From positions 11,842,776-11,906,775 of the forward strand of contig OZ024788.1 of NCBI GenBank assembly GCA_964017065.1: DNA of 64,000 nt, written 5' to 3'. Position 1 is the stretch's first letter; every line of letters starts with the position of its first letter. This DNA is from Haliclona indistincta (taxonomy: Eukaryota; Porifera; Demospongiae; Haplosclerida; Chalinidae). Positions 55,863 through 64,000 of the stretch are shown piece after piece. Both the position numbers and the translations under genes were made by a program. The notes below the pieces were generated by a model, which saw nothing but the letters and a program-made list of their open reading frames with translations, did no database searches and was not told where the DNA came from.

Positions 55863-56180
55863 ATTTTTATTCAATTTCACAGTGGCATACAATGGTGGTA
55901 TTGGATGAGTGGTGGGTGAGGTGGGTGATAATAAGAGCTCAGCAGAGTATAACGACTATCATGTGCGTGACCATGCTTGAGCTGTCTTTTAGTAGTGGCT
56001 GTTTGAGTGCGTGAGCCTCTGCGGGGCATTGTTGCTTGTACCTAAGGCCATACTATGAGGCTGTTATGGGGATACAGCTACTTGTTAGACCCAGGCTTAA
56101 TGCACTTGGCACTTCAGAACTACTTGGTGTTTACCACAGGGGTTAACACCTGTCCGCACTAGTGCAAACAGTATCATTTA

Positions 56181-56936
56181 ACCCCGTGACACCTGACATG
56201 CTGGTGAGGCTGCCTTCTAGCTATATTCAACAGGGTTTTGGCGTTAAAAGAGGAAGGTAGTCCGAGGTGTCCTGAGAGTGTCTGACAAGCGTGTTAAGGG
56301 TGGTCGGTCATTATTAATATTCATCAGGCGGTCAGTACTTGTGAAATCATTATGCGGTTGTGAATATTGGCAAGTGGTTGTGAATATCATTTCACGCTTT
56401 GTAGTATGCTGTACTTCGTGTACGTGCTGGGAAAGCACAAAATAGTATAAAACTCTGGCATGAAGCGTTGGACTATACGCTTATACAGTGCAAAGATGGT
56501 AAGCTACACGTGGCCAACACTGTAACGGAGAGTTTTTTCGAATTGCGTATTCAACAGCCAAGATAAGTTACGTAAGTACTGTTTGTCGCTGATTTACTGC
56601 CAAAAGCTCTCCGATACTGGATTCCTCGTGTCGAGATAGCCACAGAAACGTGGTTTCAGCAACCTGGCATGCTCCGCTAAAAAATCTTTCAGACAAATAG
56701 GCGTGGTTTTTGTCGCGCCTCTGGCGGTCCTTCCCGGTATGCTGTCTCGCTAAAACTTGGTATACAAGCAGTACTTCCAGTCGTGTTGTTATGCAGCTAG
56801 CGATGCGTTCGTAGCTACTTTACATCTGGAAATCTGGCCCATAGCAACAGCGCCGCCTCATGAATATTAATAATGACCGAGCACCCTTAAGCTGGCGACA
56901 CTCCCCTGCGGGGCACCTGAACCCCCCAAAGTGTGA
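56181..56936 (-). repeat. DIRS-2 direct repeat, copy 2, interrupted
   Basis: Same sequence as 55705-55862, broken at GCGTG by the TTAA element 56298-56886. The uninterrupted copy reads TCAG where this copy has the TTAA duplication. Confidence 0.9.
56298..56886. mobile_element. 589 bp TTAA-flanked MITE
   Basis: TTAA at 56294-56297 and 56887-56890. 27 bp inverted ends (GGGTGGTCGGTCATTATTAA..) have one mismatch. TTAA fits piggyBac or Kolobok; GGG rather than CCC ends makes Kolobok the better guess. Non-coding. Confidence 0.85.
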
Positions 56937-57107
56937 GACTTGGCGAACACATTTGCCCCAAAGGTAGAAGTGTGTTAGTTGAATGATAGCAACTGAAGAT
57001 TGATGGTGCGTAGAAAGGTAAGGATAATAAACAAACTAAATTGTGGTGCAATGGGTATGAAGAGTTATTGGATGGTTAATGAGTGTAATGACCTGAAGGC
57101 TTGAGTG

Positions 57108-58075
57108 TTACTTGGTGAGAGGGTGGCTGCGGCCAGGATTGCGAGCTTCTTTTGCTGTGCTTGCCATGTGTGCTGCTGCTTTGGTGAGGTTGGCATTGGG
57201 AACGTGGGTGTATTGTAGGTAGCAATCACTTTTCCACCTGCCAAATTCCTTGATTGTGGTTTGTGGGATTCCGGCTGCGGCTGCAGCGGTGGCACCACCA
57301 ATGCGTAGGCTGTGACTTGCATAGTGTTTGGGTTTCCGACCAGTTGCCCGGATGCATTCGCGTAGTATTTTTGTGAAGGCTGGAGCTGTGAGATTATAGT
57401 GACTAGGAAAGTGAAACAACGGCAAGTGCGGTTTGGTGTGGTGATGGTTGCAGATGGTGAGGTAGCGTCTCATCAAATGTACTGGGAATGTGCTGGTACC
57501 GGTGGCACCAATGACAAGGTAGTTACCCTGATGTTTCTGGTCAGTTTTGGATGCACGTAGATGAATGGTCATTGATATTTTGCTTTGAAGGCGAATGTCC
57601 TTGCGGGACAGAGTGCGTCGTGCTATGGTGTTATATGGGGTTGGTGAAGTGAATTCACTCACCCGTAGAAGGCCATGGAATGCTAGGGAGACTGCGGCTT
57701 GTAGCATTGCCCGGGTATGGTCTTGAGCTATGAATGTATGCTGAATGTGGTCTAGTATTTGCTGGAGAAGGGTGTAAGAGATTGGGCGGCGTGTATGTGG
57801 CTGAGCTTGCTTTCGGCGGATCCCGCGTAGGACCATTGAAAGGTAAGGTGAATGTATGTCTGCAGCCATGTTGCCGTCGGCTAGATGGTAGTGCTTGACG
57901 GCCGATATGTAGGTAGTGACTGTAGATGGTGACTTGGTGGCGGCAAGGTGAGTGGCGAAGGCAACGAGAGAGTTCTGTGTGGCTGGAAGTGATTTGATGC
58001 CCCGGCGGTGGAAGAATTGCCTGTATTGTTGGAATGCAGATCGGTAGAGACGTGATGTGGACCGGGCAACACTGC
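57108..58075 (-). CDS. Tyrosine recombinase of DIRS-2 (intact frame)
   Basis: An open frame of about 320 codons; an ATG gives 253 residues from 57869, but the homologous reading extends upstream to about 58075 (YRSAFQQYRQFF, STVTTYISAVKHYHLADG), the usual N-terminal DNA-binding half. The catalytic set is present: arginine in GLLRVSEF, H-x-x-R in SHSLRIGG, GRWKSD and the tyrosine region CYLQYTHVP. It would integrate the circular cDNA. Probably translated as part of a longer polyprotein. The only element protein here that could still be active. Confidence 0.85.
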
Positions 58076-58199
58076 AGTGAGCCCATACTCTGTCTGGAGA
58101 GATGGAATCAGAGAGGAAATTACCGGTACTTTGGTCATGGTAATGTCTGCGTCTGGCACCAGTCGTCGGAAGGTAGAGATCCGACCTCGTGAGAGAGCG

Positions 58200-59431
58200 T
58201 CTGCGATTGAGTTGTCCACTCCCTGTATGTGGGAAATTCTAATATGAAAATTGTTAGTGGCGGCAATTAAGTGAAGGGTTCTAACTTAGCACATAATTGT
58301 AGGTGATTTGGATGTGTAGTGATCCCAGATATCCACGACTGCTTGATTGTCGCAGTGCACCAGTATTCGACGCCCCGTCCATGCTTTGCCCCAGGCTGCG
58401 GCGGCAGCCACAATGGCATAGAGTTCTTGCCAAGCAATAGATATGCCAGTAGCGGGATTGAGCTGTTGATGGGGGAGCCAGCTGCCACGGAACCATGCTC
58501 TTTGGTAGTATGCGCCGAAACCATGTGAACCGGAGGCATCGGTAAATAGCTGTAGAGTGGAGGATAGGGTCCATTTGGGTTGGAGTATTGGTGCCCGGGC
58601 ATTCCAGCGAGGAAGGAATATGAGCCACCAGGCAATGTCGGCTCTGGCTTCTGCGTTGAGGTAGAGATGGTGATGCATGGCATCCACTGCGGTGGATCGA
58701 TTAATGAGGCGGCGTAAGAAGATTCTCCCAGCGGGGATTACTTTTGTAGCGAAGTTCAGTTTTCCTATGAGCGAGAGGAGCTGTCGTTTGGTACATTTTG
58801 TGGTTGATGACCAAGCGGTGAGTAGGTGAATCAGCTCAGTGAGTTTTTCTTGTGGTAGGCGGAGTTCCCAGCGAACTGTGTCTATCTCAATACCGAGGAA
58901 TGAGAGACAGGTGGTGGGTCCTTCCACTTTGTCCCAGGAGAGTGGTATTGATAGTCGGGAACATAGAGATAGCATAGTAGCTTTGTTTTGGGAGGCGGTG
59001 GTTTCCGATTGGGCAACTAGCAGAAAGTCATCGAGGTAGTGAATTAGTGACGATATCTGGTAATTATGTTCGAGTACCCAGTGGATTGCTGTAGCAAGTT
59101 CGTTGAAGAGGAAAGGGGCGGAGCGTAGACCAAATGGGAGTTGTTTATCAACGTAGAAGGCATCTCGCCAGTGAATTCCTAGCAGTTCCCAGTCTTTTTT
59201 GGCCACCGGTATCAGGCGAAATGCAGTTTTTAGGTCAATCTTAGCCAAGAAAGCACCATGTCCAGCTGCAGCGATAAGCTTGCAGGTGTCGTCGATTGTG
59301 CTGTATCTCAATGAGAACAGATCTTTCGGGATGCCATCATGCCAGGAGGAGCAGATAAGTGCATAATCATGCACCAGGATCCCGATTTTTTTGGGACTAA
59401 CCCAACACCAGAGCATTGGAGACGAGGACAT
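58200..59431 (-). pseudogene. RT and RNase H of DIRS-2
   Basis: 381 codons open to a TAA at 58286-58288, after which the same frame continues (HIRISHIQG, DNSIADALSRG). RT landmarks: LAKIDLKTAFRLIPV, LPFGLRSAPFLFN, YLDD (59027-59038), FLGIEID. RNase H landmarks: LFTDASGSHGFGAYY, IAWQELYAIV, VHCDNQAVVDIW. Only this one stop disrupts the region; the N-terminal join at about 59400 needs a frame change. Confidence 0.85.
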
Positions 59432-59960
59432 GGTGGTGAAGTGTAGGGGCCAGCCATGTGACCAAGGTCACACTCTCGTTGTAAATGTTGATCGATGATA
59501 CTTGGGTGTAATCGTGAAAATGTTAGATTATGGGTCGAGCGAGTTGCTCTCGGTCCTTGGTAACCAATCTCGGTTCCATTGGTTAGTCTCTGTATGAGAT
59601 GTGAGGTCCACAGTTTGTCAGGGTGATGCTTCAGTTCCAGTTCGAGTTGAACCAGGTCGATTGGAGTGTAAGGTTGGTGGTCGTCAAGCGGACGACTTTC
59701 ACCCGCTGGATGGGTGCGGGCCTTCACACTTGAGGCAGATGTGAGCAAATTTACATGATTGAGGGTGAGGGCAGGAGTTGTTGTTGTCACGGAGACACAT
59801 TATTCGGCCATCTTTAGCTTTGGTGTTGACTTGGGGACGAAAACTGCGGTTTGGCCCCCCAGTTGTGCAATTAGATGCTGTGTGGCCATGGCGGTAGCAG
59901 CGGCTACAACAGGGGCGAGCTTGCGCTGAGCACCAAAGGGACCATATGTCTATGTGGCAC
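59308..59960 (-). pseudogene. Zinc-finger and pre-RT region of DIRS-2
   Basis: Near 59890 a CCHC knuckle (CSRCYRHGHTASNC) and near 59730-59790 a CCCH-like finger (CPHPQSCKFAH followed by CLKC) can be read in one frame. The frame then shifts near 59700 into a 160-codon frame (LDDHQPYTPIDLVQLELEL ...) that leads toward the RT. Two frameshifts therefore separate gag-like and RT parts. Confidence 0.7.
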
Positions 59961-60052
59961 CAGCGAACTGATAAGTCTTGGCTAGGCTTCAGGTGGAAGG
60001 CTCTATCATAGCTGTACTTTATAAAAATACATAATTCTATAGAAAATTTACA

Positions 60053-60655
60053 CTATTCATGAGTCCAGTAGTCCAGTCCAATAGTCCAGTCCAGCAGTCC
60101 AATCAGGTAGACCAGTCCAGTGGTCCAGTCCAGCGATTCAAGACTGTCAAGAGTGTAACAACTATTACTAATTTTTCCAAGGTCGAGGGCTGAGTCCAGC
60201 TGTAGCTTCTTGGATAGCTGCACGTCGCGGATCCCGATAACTAGTCGGTCACGAATCTCTTGCTCCATCTGCGCTCTTGTAGTGTAGTTGCAGCGTTCTG
60301 CCAGGGTATACAGAGCAAGGATATACTGTTCACTGGTCTCTCCTGGTAACTGTCTTCGAGTGTTCAACTTAGCTCGCTCGAATATCACGTTTTTCCGAAC
60401 TCCAAAATGCTCGTCAAGCTTCCTTACAACTCCAGCATAGGTTGATCGCTGGGCTGCGGTGATGTCAGTCATGTTCAAAACATCCTCTGCTTCTGGTCCC
60501 ATGCAGTAGAGCAAGGAACTAATTTGGTGAGTGTCTTCAGCGGTTGAAAGTTCAGATGCAGACCGAAACTGCTCAAAACGCTGCCTCCATTTGCTGCAGA
60601 AGTCGGGCTGGTGGAAGTTGAAAGACACAGGAGGCTGGAGATGAACAGTTGCCAT
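60053..60655 (-). CDS. Ty3/Gypsy gag (truncated)
   Basis: 200 codons from an ATG 19 bases after the primer-binding site. Helical capsid-type sequence with FCSKWRQRFEQFRSAS, YCMGPEAEDVLNM, KLDEHFGVRKN and GETSEQYILALYTLAERCNY, and IRDRLVIGIRD. This pattern is typical of Gag in animal Ty3/Gypsy elements. No zinc knuckle: the frame ends in a TGGACT simple repeat (60058-60136), so the 3' part was lost. Confidence 0.8.
   Translation of the reverse strand: MATVHLQPPVSFNFHQPDFCSKWRQRFEQFRSASELSTAEDTHQISSLLYCMGPEAEDVLNMTDITAAQRSTYAGVVRKLDEHFGVRKNVIFERAKLNTRRQLPGETSEQYILALYTLAERCNYTTRAQMEQEIRDRLVIGIRDVQLSKKLQLDSALDLGKISNSCYTLDSLESLDWTTGLVYLIGLLDWTIGLDYWTHE
60058..60136. repeat. CCAGTC-type simple repeat
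   Basis: Irregular repeats of AGTCCAGT/AGTCCAGTCC over about 80 bp at the broken end of the Gypsy gag. Possibly arose at the truncation point. Confidence 0.8.
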
Positions 60656-60673
60656 TGTCCTCTCTCTCAGGGT

Positions 60674-60691
60674 TCAGAGACGCTGCCACCA
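60674..60691 (-). promoter_or_regulatory. Primer-binding site
   Basis: On the minus strand TGGTGGCAGCGTCTCTGA follows the LTR end directly. TGG is the complement of the CCA end of a tRNA. The tRNA was not identified. Confidence 0.65.
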
Positions 60692-60877
60692 TGTAGCAGT
60701 ACCCTAGGTAAAATATCTTTATTAGGACAGCAGCAAGACAATGACATAAGACAGTAGAATAGAATAGAAAAGAACAGAATAGAATGACAGGAACAATGAG
60801 ATACAACACCACAACACATAGAGGCCACGCATATAGCGCAGCTAAAAACAATGGTAATTGTCCAGTGACTCCTGACA
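60692..60877 (-). repeat. 5' LTR of the Gypsy gag element (186 bp)
   Basis: On the minus strand it starts TGTCAGGAGTCACTGGAC and ends GGGTACTGCTACA. An AATAAA lies 30 bases before the end. A short LTR with TG..CA ends; the partner LTR is not in the window. Confidence 0.75.
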
Positions 60878-60879
60878 GT

Positions 60880-61100
60880 CTGGGTCACAGGAATCACGAC
60901 CTGGTGCTTCTTTCCTAGATTCTGGTAGCCAATATGTTAGGCTAACTTTTCACCCGAAGCCGTCTCTGAAGTCTATTCGTTGACTGGAATGAAGTAGCCA
61001 AGAAAAGTGTACTATTTTTCAGTCTAGCAGCGTGCATGATATATTGTGCAAGACGGCTACGGGTGATTTCATAGTCCTTTCCTAGTTCTTTGTGTCAGTA
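60880..61100. repeat. F7 repeat, uninterrupted copy
   Basis: Same as 16360-17155 without the 572 bp MITE. It starts a few bases outside the LTR, so the Gypsy element may have inserted at the edge of an F7 copy. Confidence 0.8.
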
Positions 61101-61780
61101 CATACAAGATGAACTAAACTGTTCTGCAAGTAAAGTTATGAGCAAAATTTCCAAAAACAGTTCACTCTGACAAGCTGCTTATCTAACTTGTTATTCAGTA
61201 GAAGACTTCTTTTTAAAGTTCGACTGTTTGTGCACTAACTGTTGAGCCATTGAGAGAAAACTAGAGTTAAATTGCTTGCTCGGTTTTGGATTTGTGGTGG
61301 ATTTTGTGCACATAGCAAAAATTTACACTTTCACACCTCTCCCACCTTAAAACTTTCAGAGAATTTGGTGCACTCTAGAAATCTAGCATGCCTAAATTTA
61401 GGAGCTAAATAAAATCAGTTTTGATCTAAAATTAGGTCAATTTAGAGCATAATCATTATAGGTGACCTAATTTTGGAAAACCGTGACTTATCGCAAAACA
61501 TTGTTTCTAGCAAAACATCGTTTTGTGTCAACAAGCGATAGTTGGTCAGTTTCGCGATTAGTTTAGTGTCATAAAATATCATCCTTTACCTACCTTCTCA
61601 TGTACCAGCAATGCTTGTGCTCACTCTAGTTTCCACAGGAGAAGCGTTTAGTTTCAGCGACTAGAATCGCCATTCATTGCGTGTAACAGAGGTTTGGTCA
61701 CATGATAGAACAGTTGCCATGACAATAGAAACAACGAACAAACAACAGCGCTTAGGTAGGCGAACAGTTCATGTTCATGT
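61101..61780. other. No recognisable feature
   Basis: AT-rich sequence without open frames of note; it may contain the missing 5' part of the Gypsy pol element beyond recognition. Confidence 0.35.
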
Positions 61781-61799
61781 TCACTGCCGAACCAGATCT

Positions 61800-64000
61800 C
61801 AATTTCAAATAAGCCAGGGAGCTAGCAATAGCTGCAGAGGCAGCAACTCGCAACTCGCAAGATCTCCAAGCCAGTCAAACACTAAACACCTCACCAGGAG
61901 GCAAATCACTGTTGTTCATGCGGGACAACAGGAAAGGAGTCAGATGACAACCTAACGCTGAGGGGGCGAGCTCTGGCCAATCATCATGCTACCGCTGCGG
62001 TGGTAATCATCATCAAAGGAACTGTCGCTTCCGAGAGGTGAACTGTCGCTTCCGAGAGGTGGAATGTCACTTGTGCAAGAAGAAGGGACACATCGCGAGA
62101 GTTTGCCGCTCAAAGTTGAATGCTAAGAAGGCTCATAAAGTATCAGAAGAGCAGGATCAAAGCAGTGACAAGTCTGTTGAGTAAATTTTTGCCGTATTCA
62201 ACACCACGTCAAGATCAGCTATGGAGTACTTGTCGTGCAAGTAAACCAGCTAAATTTGACAATGGAAGTGGACACAGGAGCCTTGGTGTCATCAGGAGCA
62301 TCAGCAAAGTCACCTACGAGCAACTGGAAAGAGAACCATCCCAAGTTGAACAAAACGAAAGTCAAGCTAAGAACCTATTCAGGAGAGATACTCAAAGTTA
62401 TAGGATCCATCACAGAAACTGCCTCTGCTTGTGGTCGCTGGCAACAGTCCTATAGCATAGTCGGGAAAAACTGGTTGCTGAAGATTCGTCTCAACTGGAC
62501 TGAATTGCTGCACAAAGTTGAAAAAGACAACTGCGCACTCGAAGATGTCTTGCAAAACACCCAGAAGTCTTCAAGGAAGGACTTGGGCTGGTGAAAAGCT
62601 CCAAAGGCACAGTAAAATTCTACAAGGCAAGACCGGTGGCATACAGCTTGAGAGAAAAGGTCAGTGATGACCTTGATCGACTACAACTGCAAGAGATATT
62701 AGAGCCAGTAGAGTTCTCGGAATGGGCTGCACCGATTGTTCCTGTGGTGAAAGCTAATGGCTCTATTCGCATCTGTGGAGACTATAAGACAACAGTGAAT
62801 GCTGCATCGAAGCTCGACAAGTATCCTTTCCTCGAATTGATGATCTTTTCTCCTAGTTAGAAGGAGGAAAAATGTTTCTATTGGATTTTTTAAGTGCTTT
62901 CCAACAGATTCCACTGAATGAAGAGTCAAATATACGACCATCAATACCAACAAGGGCTTGTTCCAATACACCCGTCTCCCGTTCGGTATTTCTTCTGTAC
63001 CATTGATTTTCCAAAGGTTCATGGACAGTGTCTTGGGTGGACTACATGGAGTTGCATCCTACATTGATGACATAGTTATCACGGGCAAGACACACCAAGA
63101 ACATTTGCAGAATTTGGACAGTGTTCTAACTTGATTGGAACATGCAGGTCTCTGACTCAACCATGCCAAGTCTGTCTTCATGTTACCTAGCATCCAATAT
63201 CTAGGCAATGTCATCTCAGCAGAGGGAATTAAGTCATCTCAAGGAAAAGTTCGCGCACTACTGGAAGCACCCTCACCAACCAACACTCAGCCACTGAGAT
63301 CATTTCTTGGTGCTGTCAATTACTACAGGAGATTCATATCCAACCTGTCCACAATATTGGCACCACTAAATCAGCTACTTCAACAAGGAAGAAAATGGTC
63401 CTGGGGTAAAGAGCAAGAGCTGGCATTCACTGAAGCAAAGAAGCAGCTTACATCAACCCAGGTCCTTACACACTATGACCCTCAGAAACCTCTAGTCTTG
63501 TCTTGTGATGCTTCCTCTTATGGAGTGGGTGCTGTAATTTCACACCAACTAGACAATGGAGATGAAAAAGCTCTCTCAATTATTTTTGGAGTGAAAAGAT
63601 TTCAGCAGTCTATACAAGGCCGACACTTCACCATAATGTCTGACCAAAAACCTCTAGAGTATCTGTTGGGAGAGAACAAACCGGTACCTGTGCTGGCATC
63701 GGCTCGGATCAAAAGATGGGCACTGATCCTTAGTGCACATAACTACACGATTGAATTTCGACCCGAAAAACAACATGGGAACGCTAATGTTTTAAGCCGT
63801 CTACCACTGCCCACAATGGTAGAAGAAACAAGTCCTCCCGGAGAAGCAGTTCTGCTAATGGAAACACTTCACAGCACACCAGTAGATTCCAATCAGATTC
63901 GGCGATGGACTGACCACAATCCAGTACTCTCTAAAGTCAGACGATTGGTACAATTTGGATGGGAGGAAACTGACGATGAAAACATGAAACTGTACCAAGT
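61800..64000 (+). pseudogene. Ty3/Gypsy pol (gag end, protease, RT, RNase H), runs off the window
   Basis: In order: Gag C-terminal traces (AIAAEAATRNSQDLQ, ~61840), two CCHC knuckles (CYRCGGNHHQRNC and CHLCKKKGHIARVC, 62000-62112) with a duplicated 21 bp segment between, a protease DTGA (~62270), RT with ICGDYKTTVN (~62775), LDFLSAFQQIPL (~62885) and YIDD (63060-63071), then RNase H (LSCDASSYGVGAVI, ~63500; ALILSAHNYTIEF, ~63720) up to NVLSRLPL. Several frameshifts and stops (for example near 62855 and 63128). The region from about 63135 to the end is open. Integrase and 3' LTR would lie beyond 64000. Confidence 0.85.

Larger units (their letters stand above)
55700..59990 (-). mobile_element. 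DIRS-order retrotransposon 2
   Basis: Minus-strand order: zinc-finger region (59.70-59.96), RT and RNase H (59.43-58.2), tyrosine recombinase (58.08-57.11), then two direct repeats (55705-55862; 56181-56936 with an insertion). Repeats together at the 3' end fit the split-direct-repeat plan of Ngaro/PAT elements. A gag start and 5' repeat were not found, so the 5' end is probably truncated. Confidence 0.8.

Overview
The window looks like animal (metazoan) nuclear DNA. It has GT-AG introns, a host gene whose exons lie kilobases apart, tyrosine-recombinase (DIRS-order) and Ty3/Gypsy retroelements, and dozens of short non-autonomous DNA elements stacked inside one another. A marine invertebrate such as a sponge is my best guess, but that is inference only. 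There is no rRNA, tRNA or CRISPR array that I can support. Most open frames are accidental translations of repeats.

Host gene (+ strand, about 1.1-47.1 kb): nine candidate exons were found by splice sites and open frame. Exons 2-4 encode the start of a dynamin-type GTPase, with a P-loop and a switch-I-like segment. A low-complexity linker and an unrecognised C-terminal region follow. Phases agree across every junction except the one between 27961 and 46530, so an exon is probably missing there. G3 and G4 motifs were not found. The introns are almost wholly transposable elements.

Repeat families: F1 is an ~830 bp unit that starts with a 26-nt hairpin, carries AAGATGGCGGC and contains a CTT tract. 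F2 is a ~390 bp foldback usually attached to the 3' end of F1. A composite 'F3-F5-F4' unit occurs at 6.95-8.94, 30.8-33.7 and 39.9-41.27 kb. Insertions with readable target-site duplications include 355 bp twins (TA), two Mutator-like elements (9 bp), two CAGGAGCGC elements (7 bp), several TTAA elements and one PIF/Harbinger-like element (TTA). Long inverted repeats lie at 10-12, 20.6-21.2, 22.7-23.6, 24.8-26.4, 39.1-39.9 and 44.8-45.5 kb.

Retroelements: DIRS-order element 1 (29.18-38.50 kb, - strand; gag, RT/RNase H, tyrosine recombinase, direct repeats at both ends) is broken by stops, frameshifts and three nested insertions. DIRS-order element 2 (55.7-60.0 kb, - strand) keeps an intact recombinase frame. 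A Gypsy gag with its LTR (60.05-60.88 kb, - strand) stands head-to-head with a Gypsy pol (61.7-64.0 kb, + strand) that runs off the window.

48.06-53.09 kb is a 5.03 kb insertion of unknown nature that splits an F1-F2 unit and resembles nothing else in the window.
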